Source: Bacteroidales bacterium (lineage in GTDB: Bacteria > Bacteroidota > Bacteroidia > Bacteroidales > P3). From it: a stretch of DNA of 33,173 nt. Below are positions 16,085 through 24,973 of this stretch, one piece after another (the first letter of the stretch is position 1; each line of letters starts with the position of its first letter). A program made the translations under genes and the position numbers. The stretch covers positions 1-33,173 of the forward strand of contig JAFSOU010000120.1 of assembly GCA_017443265.1 (NCBI GenBank). Direction: 5' to 3'. The notes below the pieces were generated by a model. It was not told where the DNA came from. It was given only the letters and a program-made list of their open reading frames with translations, and ran no database searches.

Positions 16085-18778
16085 ATGAAAAATAAGGGAG
16101 CACAAACCGACCTGTTTGCCGCCGTTGCGGAACAAAACCCAACCACACCCATGCCCGAGAAGAAACTCCCGGAGGTGGAGAAAACTGCAGCCGCCAAACC
16201 AGCGGAAAAAACTCCCGAAAAACCAAAAACAACCGGCACAAAGATGAAGAAAACCTTTACAGCTTACCAAATGGACGACATCCGCAAAGCCACTATCGAA
16301 TATTTCGGTGGCGACGAACTTGCCTCCAACGTGTGGATAGACAAATACGCCCTGCGCGACGGAAAGAACATCTACGAGCTCACCCCCGACGACATGCACC
16401 ACCGCATAGCTTCGGAGTTTGCACGTATCGAGGCCAAGTACCCCAACCCTATGTCGGAGGACGAGATTTACCAGCTGCTCAAAGGCTTCCGCTATGTCAT
16501 CCCTCAGGGCAGCCCTATGTCGGGCATAGGCAACGACTTCCAGATAGTGTCGCTCTCCAACTGCTTTGTTATAGGCAATCCCGGCCTTAGCGACTCCTAC
16601 GGCGGCATTATGAAAACCGACCAGGAGCAAGTGCAGCTGATGAAACGCCGCGGCGGCGTGGGACACGACCTCTCGCATATCCGTCCCGAAGGCTCGCCAG
16701 TGAAAAACAGCGCCCTCACCTCCACAGGCATAGTGCCCTTTATGGAACGTTTCAGCAACACCACCCGTGAGGTGGCGCAGGGCGGACGACGCGGTGCACT
16801 TATGCTCAGTATCTCCATAAAGCACCCCGACGCCGAGAAATTCATCGACGCCAAAACGACAATGGGCAAAATAACCGGCGCCAACGTCTCCGTAAAAATC
16901 ACCGACGAGTTCATGAATTGCGTGAAGGAGAACAAACCCTTTGTGCAGCAGTACCCTATAGACTCGCCCAATCCTACCGTTACCAAGGAGATAGACGCCC
17001 GCGCCCTTTGGGACAAGATAATACACAACGCTTGGGCTGTGGCCGAACCCGGTGTGCTTTTCTGGGACACCATCATACGCGAGTCGGTGCCCGACTGCTA
17101 CGCCGACGAAGGTTTCGCCACAATGTCCACCAATCCTTGCGGCGAAATACCCCTCTGTCCATACGACAGCTGCCGATTGCTGGCCATCAACCTTTACGGC
17201 TATGTTAAAAACCCGTTTACACCGCAGGCGGAGTTCGATTTCGACCTTTTCCGCACCCATGTGCAGAAAGCCCAGCGCCTGATGGACGACCTTATCGATC
17301 TCGAGCTGGAGAAAGTGGATAAGATACTCGAAAAAATCCAAGCCGATCCCGAACCCGACGAGGTGAAACTAGTGGAACACAACCTGTGGCTGCATATCAA
17401 AGACAAATGTATGGAAGGCCGCCGCACCGGACTCGGCATCACCGCCGAAGGCGACATGCTTGCCGCTTTGGAACTGCGCTACGGCACCCCCGAAGCCATC
17501 GACTTTGCTGTGAATGTGCAGAAAAACCTCGCACTCTCTGCCTACCGTTCATCAGTAACTATGGCCAAGGAACGCAAGCCATTCCCGCTCTACGACACCG
17601 ACCGCGAGGCCAACAACCCGTTCATACGCCGCATAGCCGAAGCCGACCCCGAACTTTACGCCGAAATGAACGAACACGGCCGACGCAACATAGCACTGCT
17701 CACCATAGCCCCTACGGGCACTGTAAGTATCTGTACTCAAACCACTTCGGGTATTGAGCCGGTGTTCCTTGTGGCCTACAACCGTCGTCGCAAGATAAAT
17801 CCCAACGACAGTTTGGAAAGCACCAAGAAAATTGTGAAGGACTCCAACGGCGACACTTTCGAGGAATTCACCGTGTTCCACCCGAAATTTGTTGAATGGC
17901 TGAAAATCAACAACTACAATGTTGACGAGGTGTCGGATATGAACGACGACGAACTCAAGACCATCATCGAGAAATCGCCTTATTATAAAGCCACGGCCTA
18001 CGACATCGACTGGGTGGACAAAGTGCGTATGCAGGGTGCCATACAGAAATGGGTGGACCACTCCATCAGCGTTACCGTGAACATCCCAAAAGAAACCACC
18101 AAGGAGATGGTAAGCACCATTTATCAAACAGCTTGGGAGTCAGGCTGCAAGGGATGTACCATCTACCGCGACGGCTCGCGCGACGGCGTGCTTCTGGCTC
18201 GCGGCTCGTCGGAAAACGACAGCGACACATTCAAGGAGACCAAAGCCCCGAAACGTCCCAAGAAACTCGAAGCCGAGATTATACGTTTCCAAAACGAAAA
18301 AGAGGGCTGGATTGCCGTGGTGGGTATGCTCGACGGACATCCGTACGAGATTTTCACCGGCAAGGCCGAGAATTTCGTGCTCCCCGCTTGGGTGGAGAAA
18401 GGTTGGGTGATCCGCGAAAAAGAACCCGACAAAAAAGCCCGCTACGATTTCGAATTTCTCGACAAGGACGGCTATAAGGTTAATATACAAGGACTATCGC
18501 GAATGTTCAACCAGGAGTATTGGAACTACGCCAAACTGATTTCGGGAATTCTGCGCCACGGTATGCCGATACAGAACGTGGTGGAACTTATCAGCAAACT
18601 GAATTTCGATGTGGATTCCATCACCACTTGGAAAAACGGCGTGGCACGTGCTCTGCGTCGCTACATCAAGGACGGCACCGACACGGGCGAAAAATGTCCG
18701 CAGTGCGGCGCAAAAATCATCTACACAGGCGGTTGCAAGGAGTGCAGCGCCAAGTGCGGATGGTCGAAATGCGGATAA
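16085..18778 (+). CDS. nrdJ: Adenosylcobalamin-dependent (class II) ribonucleotide reductase
   Basis: Cytoplasmic enzyme reducing ribonucleotides to deoxyribonucleotides with B12 as radical source, independent of oxygen. Visible are the N-terminal active-site Cys (LSNCFV, Cys160), NPCGEIPL at 350-357, APTGTVS near 545, SGCKGCTIYRDGSRDG, and a Cys-rich tail with CPQCGAK and KECSAKCGWSKCG that supplies the reducing thiols or binds zinc. Residues 1-53 are a Lys/Glu/Pro/Ala-rich extension before KKTFTAYQ; a start at 16244 is the alternative. The last codons (18760-18776) are duplicated at 22392-22408. No terminator follows directly, and no B12 riboswitch is seen upstream. Confidence 0.95.
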   Translation: MKNKGAQTDLFAAVAEQNPTTPMPEKKLPEVEKTAAAKPAEKTPEKPKTTGTKMKKTFTAYQMDDIRKATIEYFGGDELASNVWIDKYALRDGKNIYELTPDDMHHRIASEFARIEAKYPNPMSEDEIYQLLKGFRYVIPQGSPMSGIGNDFQIVSLSNCFVIGNPGLSDSYGGIMKTDQEQVQLMKRRGGVGHDLSHIRPEGSPVKNSALTSTGIVPFMERFSNTTREVAQGGRRGALMLSISIKHPDAEKFIDAKTTMGKITGANVSVKITDEFMNCVKENKPFVQQYPIDSPNPTVTKEIDARALWDKIIHNAWAVAEPGVLFWDTIIRESVPDCYADEGFATMSTNPCGEIPLCPYDSCRLLAINLYGYVKNPFTPQAEFDFDLFRTHVQKAQRLMDDLIDLELEKVDKILEKIQADPEPDEVKLVEHNLWLHIKDKCMEGRRTGLGITAEGDMLAALELRYGTPEAIDFAVNVQKNLALSAYRSSVTMAKERKPFPLYDTDREANNPFIRRIAEADPELYAEMNEHGRRNIALLTIAPTGTVSICTQTTSGIEPVFLVAYNRRRKINPNDSLESTKKIVKDSNGDTFEEFTVFHPKFVEWLKINNYNVDEVSDMNDDELKTIIEKSPYYKATAYDIDWVDKVRMQGAIQKWVDHSISVTVNIPKETTKEMVSTIYQTAWESGCKGCTIYRDGSRDGVLLARGSSENDSDTFKETKAPKRPKKLEAEIIRFQNEKEGWIAVVGMLDGHPYEIFTGKAENFVLPAWVEKGWVIREKEPDKKARYDFEFLDKDGYKVNIQGLSRMFNQEYWNYAKLISGILRHGMPIQNVVELISKLNFDVDSITTWKNGVARALRRYIKDGTDTGEKCPQCGAKIIYTGGCKECSAKCGWSKCG
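18760..18776 (+). repeat. 17-bp direct repeat, proximal copy (3' end of nrdJ)
   Basis: ATGGTCGAAATGCGGAT forms the end of nrdJ up to the first base of its stop codon. An identical 17-mer is at 22392-22408. Between them lies the AT-rich insert with the SIR2 gene. A duplicated gene 3' end at both edges is what site-specific integration into a gene end leaves behind. Confidence 0.85.
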
Positions 18779-18961
18779 AGTATTAGTATTTCTATGAATA
18801 TGTAAGCAAATAATATGTATAATGGACAAAATTTGAATGTTTTTGAGACGTTTTATCTTCTATATGTCAATAGAAAAAGAAAATGATGCTTAAAACAATA
18901 TTATAACGAGAGTTAGAATATTTGTAATCGATAAAGTAAATATATACAAGTGTATTGAACA
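18779..18961. other. AT-rich leader of the island
   Basis: A 183-bp AT-rich stretch between nrdJ and the SIR2 gene. It contains no gene and no terminator for nrdJ. The best -7-like sequence is AATATTTG near 18917-18924, one base off consensus, so the promoter assignment is weak. Confidence 0.5.
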
Positions 18962-21900
18962 ATGTTGTCTCTCGAAGAAATAATTAAATACGATAAAAAT
19001 GAAAATGCTCGGGTTTTCCACAACCTGCTTTCACGGTGTAAAAGTGGATATGCCGTTCCCTATATCGGGGCAGGGTTGTCTATGTTTGTAGGATTACCTT
19101 TGTGGAATGGGTTTCTTAGTGAATTAAAAGAGCAATGTAAATACAAAAACTTTGATTTGGACAATCCCTTGGTGGCTGCGGATGAAATAGAGAGGCAATT
19201 GGGATCTGGAACTTTTTATAAGTATTTCCAGAAAGTATTTCATAGTGATAAAAATGATGAATGGTGGAAGGAACTGATTAAAAAAAATAATATTTCCCAA
19301 CAGGCTGTTTCCGTCATTCCGAGATTGTTTCATGGTCCTATTATTACTAGCAATTATGATAAAGTAATTGAGGCTGTACATAATTTTAATATTGAAGTCG
19401 CATTACCTGATGAAGTAAAGAAATTAGAAGATACTAATGATGAAGTTAAGCATTTGATATATAAAGTACACGGATGCGTCTCTCAACCTGAAAAGATTGT
19501 TTTCACTGGTAAATCATACGAGAACTACTATGGTGATAATCCTAATCATGTCAGGATTTTATCAAAATTCTTCAAAAGGTTTAATCTAGTGTTTATGGGT
19601 TGTAGTGTGAATTTAATCAATAAAGACAAACCTATTGAATTGTGGGAAAAACTGGTGAGTTCTGGGCAACAGCATTACGCGATATTGCCATGTGCTGAAA
19701 GTGATTTTGATAAGCGGCGTAAGGAATTGAAAGAGTTCAACATATTTCCTATTTTTTATCCAGAAGGAATGCACGATTGTGTCAAAACCATTTTGGAAGG
19801 ATTATTGTTAGAAAAGATGAATGATTCTATCAAAATCCCAATGTATGATCAAGAAAAGTTTCCTTTTGTAGGAAGAGATGGGATTCTTGATGAAATACAT
19901 AGTAAATTATGTAATAATTCCAATATACTATACCTTTCTGGAATTGGTGGGGTCGGTAAAACACGCATCGCCTGTGAATATGCTAGATTACACAAATATG
20001 ATTACGTCTCCGGAGTCTTTTTTTTTCATGCTGTATCAGAAGAGATTCTGTTTGCGGACATTATCCAATTCGCACGAAACAACAATCTAATAGAGGACTC
20101 CAATATTGGAAAAGCCGCTGTTTATGATAAAGTTTCCGAATGGATGATTAACAACGATAATTGGTTGTTCATCTTTGACAACATGGAAGAATTAAATCAT
20201 GTAGTTAATCTATTATCTATAGTTTCGAATTCATCAATTTCTATTGGTAAAAGACATTTTTTGATTACAACAAGAAATAGAGAGAATTCGAATTCTATTG
20301 TAATTGTAGACACATTCAGTAAGGAAGAATCGGGACTGTACTTGTTTGAAATCACCAAAGAAACACCAAATGAATACTCGAGCAAAATTGCTGAGATGCT
20401 AGGATGGCTACCTTTGGCTTTGGAGCAAGCAGCTTCTTATATTACAAGAGAAGAGATTAATTATGAAGAGTATTATCACCTGTTGGTTAATACAGGTTTG
20501 CTTGAGACATTAAAACAAGGGGATTGTACAGACAACACTCTTGCAGTAAATGCCACATATAACCTGTCAATAGAAAAACTCAGTTGTGAGGAGATTAAAC
20601 AGTTGTTGTACATTGTGTCTTTTTTTGCGCCCGAGAATATTAGAATTGATTGGATCCGTGAGACATTTAAGTATCTAGATTGTCATCCTGATTTGTGCAA
20701 AAAAATAAACGATGCAGATGAATTGCAAAAAATGATAGACGAACTATCTTCTTACTCTCTAATTAGGGTTGATAATGGAAAGATAAATATTCATAGACTG
20801 ACGCAGGCTGTCGTAAGAAAAATGTTGATAGATGGCGATTGGCTTGATATTTGCTCAAAAACAATGGTAGAGGTGTTTGATTTGAAGAATTTTGATAAAC
20901 CCGACTCAAAGTCTTCCTTTTTAGAGACGGTCCCCCATATGGAACAATTGTTTGCTATTTTTGAGAATGAGAATCAAAAAGTATACACTGCCGAATTGGG
21001 ACAGCTCTACCATATTTTCATGTTCGGTTTTGATAAAATAAAAGAACACGAAATTGCTTTGAGGTATAAAGACAAAACATTAGAAATCCGCAAGGCTGTG
21101 GCTAACAAGAAAGAACTTGCGAAAACATATAATCTTATTGGTGTAGTGTATCAAAATATAGGAGATTACAAGCTGTCATTACCATTTTTAAAGATAGCTT
21201 TGAGTTTAAGAGAAGAAGTTTTTAAAAAATCAGGTAATAATGAGGACGAATCCTTTATTGCTAAAACATACACTAATATAGCGTTGCATTATTATTGGAT
21301 AGGTGAGTATAAAGAATCGGAAAAGTTTCATAAATTGGCAATAAAAATAAAGGAAAAGTATGGTGATTTGGATGACAGAGCATTTTCCTATAATAATATC
21401 GGAGCTTTGTTCGAAACAATGTCAAAGTGTGATAACTATTTGGCAATGTCATATCACCAAAAAGCTTTTGAGGTTAGAAAAAATATGGAAAACTTAGTTA
21501 ATCTTGCTTTCACATTGAATAATATGGGGGTTATTGAGAAGAATTTAGGAAACTATAAAGATGCTTTATTGTATTTTAACAAGGCTTTGGAATTAAGGGA
21601 AATCGTATACGGTTCCGATGCAATTCACCCTGATATTGCTCAGACCTATACAAACATAGCTGATATTTACATTAATAGAGGTGAATTAGAAGAAGCTAAG
21701 CGGATAATGGACAGGGCAATATACATATATGAGGTTAAACTAACTGACAAGCATATAGAAACCTCTAAAGCATATTATAATCTAGCAAAGTGGTATTATG
21801 TGCAATCAATGTTCAATGAAGCTGAGCTTTGGTTTAAGAAAGTAATGGATATTAGAAAAATATCTCAGAGTGAAGGGAGCGAAGATGATGTCAAAGAACT

Positions 21901-21967
21901 TGAGCGAATGATTATTAATTGCAAAAAACAAGCAACGGGTGAGAGCTTGTTGAATGGAATTGGATAA
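18962..21967 (+). CDS. SIR2 / NB-ARC / TPR protein, candidate antiphage STAND NTPase
   Basis: A 1001-residue, three-part protein. Residues ~15-270 form a SIR2-like NAD-binding domain: GAGLS at 36-40, TSNYD at 129-133, and His170 in KVHGC. Residues ~290-640 are an NB-ARC-type STAND ATPase: P-loop GIGGVGKT at 327-334, Walker B LFIFDN ending near 407, ITTR downstream, WLPLAL as the GLPL motif, then a winged-helix segment. Residues ~695-970 hold about six TPRs (TYNLIGVVYQNIGDY; FTLNNMGVIEKNLGNY; ending AYYNLAKWYY). SIR2-STAND proteins such as Avs5 sense phage and destroy NAD+; that role is inferred here. Codons are AT-rich (hand count 16 of 60 G+C at 21721-21780, against 34 of 60 at 17641-17700 in nrdJ), indicating transfer. 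Confidence 0.9.
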   Translation: MLSLEEIIKYDKNENARVFHNLLSRCKSGYAVPYIGAGLSMFVGLPLWNGFLSELKEQCKYKNFDLDNPLVAADEIERQLGSGTFYKYFQKVFHSDKNDEWWKELIKKNNISQQAVSVIPRLFHGPIITSNYDKVIEAVHNFNIEVALPDEVKKLEDTNDEVKHLIYKVHGCVSQPEKIVFTGKSYENYYGDNPNHVRILSKFFKRFNLVFMGCSVNLINKDKPIELWEKLVSSGQQHYAILPCAESDFDKRRKELKEFNIFPIFYPEGMHDCVKTILEGLLLEKMNDSIKIPMYDQEKFPFVGRDGILDEIHSKLCNNSNILYLSGIGGVGKTRIACEYARLHKYDYVSGVFFFHAVSEEILFADIIQFARNNNLIEDSNIGKAAVYDKVSEWMINNDNWLFIFDNMEELNHVVNLLSIVSNSSISIGKRHFLITTRNRENSNSIVIVDTFSKEESGLYLFEITKETPNEYSSKIAEMLGWLPLALEQAASYITREEINYEEYYHLLVNTGLLETLKQGDCTDNTLAVNATYNLSIEKLSCEEIKQLLYIVSFFAPENIRIDWIRETFKYLDCHPDLCKKINDADELQKMIDELSSYSLIRVDNGKINIHRLTQAVVRKMLIDGDWLDICSKTMVEVFDLKNFDKPDSKSSFLETVPHMEQLFAIFENENQKVYTAELGQLYHIFMFGFDKIKEHEIALRYKDKTLEIRKAVANKKELAKTYNLIGVVYQNIGDYKLSLPFLKIALSLREEVFKKSGNNEDESFIAKTYTNIALHYYWIGEYKESEKFHKLAIKIKEKYGDLDDRAFSYNNIGALFETMSKCDNYLAMSYHQKAFEVRKNMENLVNLAFTLNNMGVIEKNLGNYKDALLYFNKALELREIVYGSDAIHPDIAQTYTNIADIYINRGELEEAKRIMDRAIYIYEVKLTDKHIETSKAYYNLAKWYYVQSMFNEAELWFKKVMDIRKISQSEGSEDDVKELERMIINCKKQATGESLLNGIG

Positions 21968-22050
21968 TTGAAGGGAAAATATAAGGTATATGTTACAAGA
22001 AAAAAACAATTGTAAAAAAGTGATACGTAGTTATTATAAATAAACGAGTT

Positions 22051-22410
22051 ATGACAAAGGTAGACAAAGGAGAAGAAAGCATGGAACCTCGTATGGTGCA
22101 TTTACACTATTTTAAGTTGGATGCAGATTATGCTCAATGGATGGCCGAAGAGAAATATCGTTATCGTGCTGCACAAGTCAAGTCTTTCGTAAAGGTGAAT
22201 GGAGAAAAAGTGCTCTTTAATTGGCAAATGGGACACGACATTGTGCTAAAGAAAGCGGAAGAACGTTTGGGGTCTGGTGTTGTAGAATAGGTGGGCCTTG
22301 ATTTGCAAAAAGAATTGCATGACAGCAATAATTTCTCGGTAGGAAATTTGTGGTATATGAAACAGTGGTACTTGTTCTATCCGGGAAATATATGGTCGAA
22401 ATGCGGATGA
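22051..22410 (+). pseudogene. DUF1016 (YhcG-type) N-terminal remnant
   Basis: One frame reads as the N-terminal domain of DUF1016/YhcG-type PDDEXK nuclease proteins: ADYAQWMAEEKYRYRAAQVK, then FNWQMGHDIVLKKAEERLGSGVVE, an in-frame TAG at 22288-22290, and on the other side LDLQKELHDSNNFSVGNLWYMKQWYLFYP in pieces of the expected order. The family usually has Gln at the stop position (CAG to TAG is one change). After the FYP residues the homology stops and the frame runs into the duplicated nrdJ end, so the C-terminal nuclease domain is missing. A 79-residue peptide (22051-22290) could still be made, but the gene is dead as a nuclease. Alternative start at 22081. Confidence 0.75.
22392..22408 (+). 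repeat. 17-bp direct repeat, distal copy
   Basis: Identical to 18760-18776 (ATGGTCGAAATGCGGAT), 3632 bp downstream and in the same orientation. It marks the right edge of the AT-rich insert. It begins a few codons after the DUF1016 homology stops and lies 48 bp before a strong terminator. Confidence 0.85.
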
Positions 22411-22455
22411 TAGACGAATTGTTGTTTTTCATAATATATTAATTTTGCTTGTTTT

Positions 22456-22493
22456 GAGGATGTCTGTGGAAGCAGACATCCTCTTTGTTTTTT
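22456..22493 (+). terminator. Strong intrinsic terminator (likely original nrdJ terminator)
   Basis: GAGGATGTCTG (22456-22466) pairs perfectly with CAGACATCCTC (22473-22483) around TGGAAG, followed by TTTGTTTTTT. It lies just beyond the distal nrdJ-end duplication, at the distance expected for the terminator of an uninterrupted nrdJ. Confidence 0.85.
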
Positions 22494-22569
22494 GGCACAA
22501 AAAAAAACAGAAGGGAAAAATGCCGCGAAAACAAAATAAGGAGGACGTTTTCATTGCAGACATTTAATA

Positions 22570-22601
22570 GCTTTTTTGGGACTTGAGAATCTCAAAAAAG
22601 C
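22570..22601. other. Hairpin downstream of miaA
   Basis: GCTTTTTTGGGA (22570-22581) pairs with TCTCAAAAAAGC (22590-22601), with one G-T pair, around an 8-nt loop. It sits about 30 bp beyond the end of miaA on the minus strand. There is no clear U-run on either side, so it is at best a weak terminator for the minus-strand operon. Confidence 0.4.
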
Positions 22602-22628
22602 ATCCCTTCTGACAAAATAACAAACATA

Positions 22629-23534
22629 TTAGTATCTTAAATTTAAAATAACTTTCAAAATATTTAATGAATTTTTTCTGTCAAACCATTGTATGTCCTG
22701 ATACCTTTGCAGCCACGTAATCTGGCGTTTGGCGTAGCGCCGTGTGTGCGTCTTTATGTCGGTAACGGCTTGCGTCAGAGAGATTTTGCCGTCGAAATAG
22801 TCGAAAAGTTCCTTGTATCCGACGGTGTTGAGGGCATTGAGATGGCGGTAGGGCAGAAGTCCCCGCGCCTCGTCTTCTAATCCTTCGGCCATCATCATGT
22901 CCACACGGCGGTTTATGCGGTTGTAAAGCTCTTCGCGCGGACACTGCAGACCGATTTTTACTATGTCGAAGGGACGTTTTTTTATTTCGCTTTTGCGGAT
23001 TTTGGAGAATGGAACTCCTGTTGTAAGGTACATCTCAAGCCCCCGTATGATACGCAGCGGGTTGGCAATTTCGGTGGAGTAGTAATAGTCGGGGTCGAGG
23101 AGGCGCAGCTGTGCCCTAAGTGTCTCAATGCCTTCGTCTTGCAGCCTTTGTTTCAGCCGAGCACGTATTTCGGGGTCGGGGTCGGGCATGATGGTGATGC
23201 CTTGGCAGAGCGCATCCACGTAAAGTCCCGAGCCGCCCACAGCCACGGCGGTGTCGTGCGTGTGGAAAAGCGTTTCAAGCAGGGCGAGGGCGTCGTGCTC
23301 GTACATCGAAACGTTGTAATTGTCGTGTATGGAAAGATTGGCGATGAAATGGTGCTTTACTGCGGCAAGCTCCTCCTCGCTGGGACGGGCAACGCCTATG
23401 TTCAGTTCTTTGTAGAATTGTCGCGAGTCGCACGAAAGTATCTCTGTGCCAAGCTCTTGTGCAATGTGTATGGCCATGGCGGTTTTGCCTATGGCGGTAG
23501 GACCGACAACAACAAACAGTGTCTTTTTACTCAT
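22629..23534 (-). CDS. miaA: tRNA dimethylallyltransferase
   Basis: Adds a dimethylallyl group to N6 of A37 in tRNAs reading UNN codons. The 301-residue length is typical. Visible are the P-loop [11 protein letters not shown] (residues 8-18), the substrate motif [24 protein letters not shown], and the C-terminal [14 protein letters not shown]. Last gene of the minus-strand operon; its start overlaps the end of the tRNA nucleotidyltransferase gene by 8 bp, so two tRNA-maturation enzymes are made together. Confidence 0.96.
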   Translation of the reverse strand: MSKKTLFVVVGPTAIGKTAMAIHIAQELGTEILSCDSRQFYKELNIGVARPSEEELAAVKHHFIANLSIHDNYNVSMYEHDALALLETLFHTHDTAVAVGGSGLYVDALCQGITIMPDPDPEIRARLKQRLQDEGIETLRAQLRLLDPDYYYSTEIANPLRIIRGLEMYLTTGVPFSKIRKSEIKKRPFDIVKIGLQCPREELYNRINRRVDMMMAEGLEDEARGLLPYRHLNALNTVGYKELFDYFDGKISLTQAVTDIKTHTRRYAKRQITWLQRYQDIQWFDRKNSLNILKVILNLRY

Positions 23535-24966
23535 TGTCGGAGTTTGGTTTGCGTTTCAGTCCGAGTTTCGCTGCCTCGTCGAACATCAGTTGCAGGGCTG
23601 CCTCGCGTTCGTTGGGAATAGTGCCTTCCAAAATGGCCTCCTTGATGGCGTCTTTTATAATGCCAATCTCTTTGCAGGGCGGCAGGTTGAAAGTTTTCAT
23701 GATGTCCTCGCCGGAGACGGGTGGCTGGAAGTTGCGTATGCGGTCGCGTTCCTCGAGGTCGATGAGTTTTTGGCGTACTATCTTGAAATTGTTGCGGAAA
23801 CGCTCCACTTTCTGCTGGTTTTTGGAGGTGATGTCGGCTTCGCAGAGCAGCATCAGGTCGTCGATGTCGTCGCCGGCGTCGAACAGCAGACGTCGCACTG
23901 CCGAGTCGGTTACAATGCTTTCGGCAAGTATGATGGGTCGCAGGTGCAAAAGCACGAGTTTCTCCACGTAGCGCATCTTTTCGTTCTGCGGCAGTTTCAG
24001 GTTGCGGAAAATGCCTTTCACCATCTTGGCTCCGCGCACTTCGTGTCCGTGGAAAGTCCAGCCAATTTTCTCGTCGTAGCGTTTTGTGGCGGGTTTGCCG
24101 ATGTCGTGTAGCATGGCGGCCCAGCGGAGCCATAGGTCGTCGGTGTGTTTGGAGATGTTGTCCACCACTTCCAAGGTGTGCAGAAAGTTGTCTTTATGTC
24201 CTCTCGTGCCTACAGTCTCTACACCCCGCAGGTTTTCAAATTCGGGAAATATGATTTGCAGTAAGCCCGATCGGCTCAGCATTTTGAATCCCACAGATGG
24301 TTTCGGCGAAAGCACTATCTTGTTCAGCTCGTCGGCGATACGTTCTTTGGAGACGATTTTTATACGTTCTTTGTTTTTGCCTATTGCGTCGAAGGTGTCG
24401 TTTTCTATCACAAAATTAAGCTGCGAGGCGAAACGTATGGCGCGCATCATTCGCAGAGGGTCGTCGCTGAAGGTGATGTCGGGGTCCAAGGGGGTGCGTA
24501 TGATGCCGTTGTTGAGGTCGGCAATGCCGCCGAAGGGGTCGGTGAGTTCGCCGTAGGTGTCGGCGTTGAGCGATATGGCCATGGCGTTGATGGTGAAATC
24601 GCGGCGGTTTTGGTCGTCGGCAAGGGTGCCGTTTTCCACTATGGGTTTGCGGCTGTTGCTGCGGTACGACTCCTTGCGGGCCCCCACAAACTCTATCTGC
24701 CAGTCGGTGTCGTTGTAGCGGTAGTGGAACATGGCGGTGCCGAAGTTCTTATATACGGCCACCTCCTTGTTGGGGTCGATGCTGTGTGCCACACGTGTGG
24801 CCAGCTCTATGCCGCTGCCCACACACACTATATCGATGTCGGTGGCATGACGGCCAAGCAGCAGGTCACGCACCACGCCGCCCACGGCAAAGGCTTGTAC
24901 TCCCATCTCGTCGGCCACAGAGCCGACAATCTTGTAAATAGGATGTATTAAACAGTTTTTTAGCAT
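23527..24966 (-). CDS. cca: CCA tRNA nucleotidyltransferase with HD domain
   Basis: Completes or repairs the 3'-CCA end of tRNAs. A 479-residue class II nucleotidyltransferase: [12 protein letters not shown] near 28-39 with the catalytic pair DIDIV near 43-47, the [10 protein letters not shown] segment, the neck with [15 protein letters not shown], then an HD phosphohydrolase domain ([21 protein letters not shown]) and a helical tail. A poly(A) polymerase-type activity cannot be excluded from sequence. It begins 7 bp after the MORN lipoprotein gene and overlaps miaA by 8 bp. Confidence 0.92.
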   Translation of the reverse strand: MLKNCLIHPIYKIVGSVADEMGVQAFAVGGVVRDLLLGRHATDIDIVCVGSGIELATRVAHSIDPNKEVAVYKNFGTAMFHYRYNDTDWQIEFVGARKESYRSNSRKPIVENGTLADDQNRRDFTINAMAISLNADTYGELTDPFGGIADLNNGIIRTPLDPDITFSDDPLRMMRAIRFASQLNFVIENDTFDAIGKNKERIKIVSKERIADELNKIVLSPKPSVGFKMLSRSGLLQIIFPEFENLRGVETVGTRGHKDNFLHTLEVVDNISKHTDDLWLRWAAMLHDIGKPATKRYDEKIGWTFHGHEVRGAKMVKGIFRNLKLPQNEKMRYVEKLVLLHLRPIILAESIVTDSAVRRLLFDAGDDIDDLMLLCEADITSKNQQKVERFRNNFKIVRQKLIDLEERDRIRNFQPPVSGEDIMKTFNLPPCKEIGIIKDAIKEAILEGTIPNEREAALQLMFDEAAKLGLKRKPNSDNE

Positions 24967-24973
24967 TGGATGA

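Noticed and set aside
18779..22391. Prophage or transposon identity for the AT-rich island
   Set aside because: No integrase, transposase, structural phage gene or terminal inverted repeat is visible; only the direct repeats suggest mobility.
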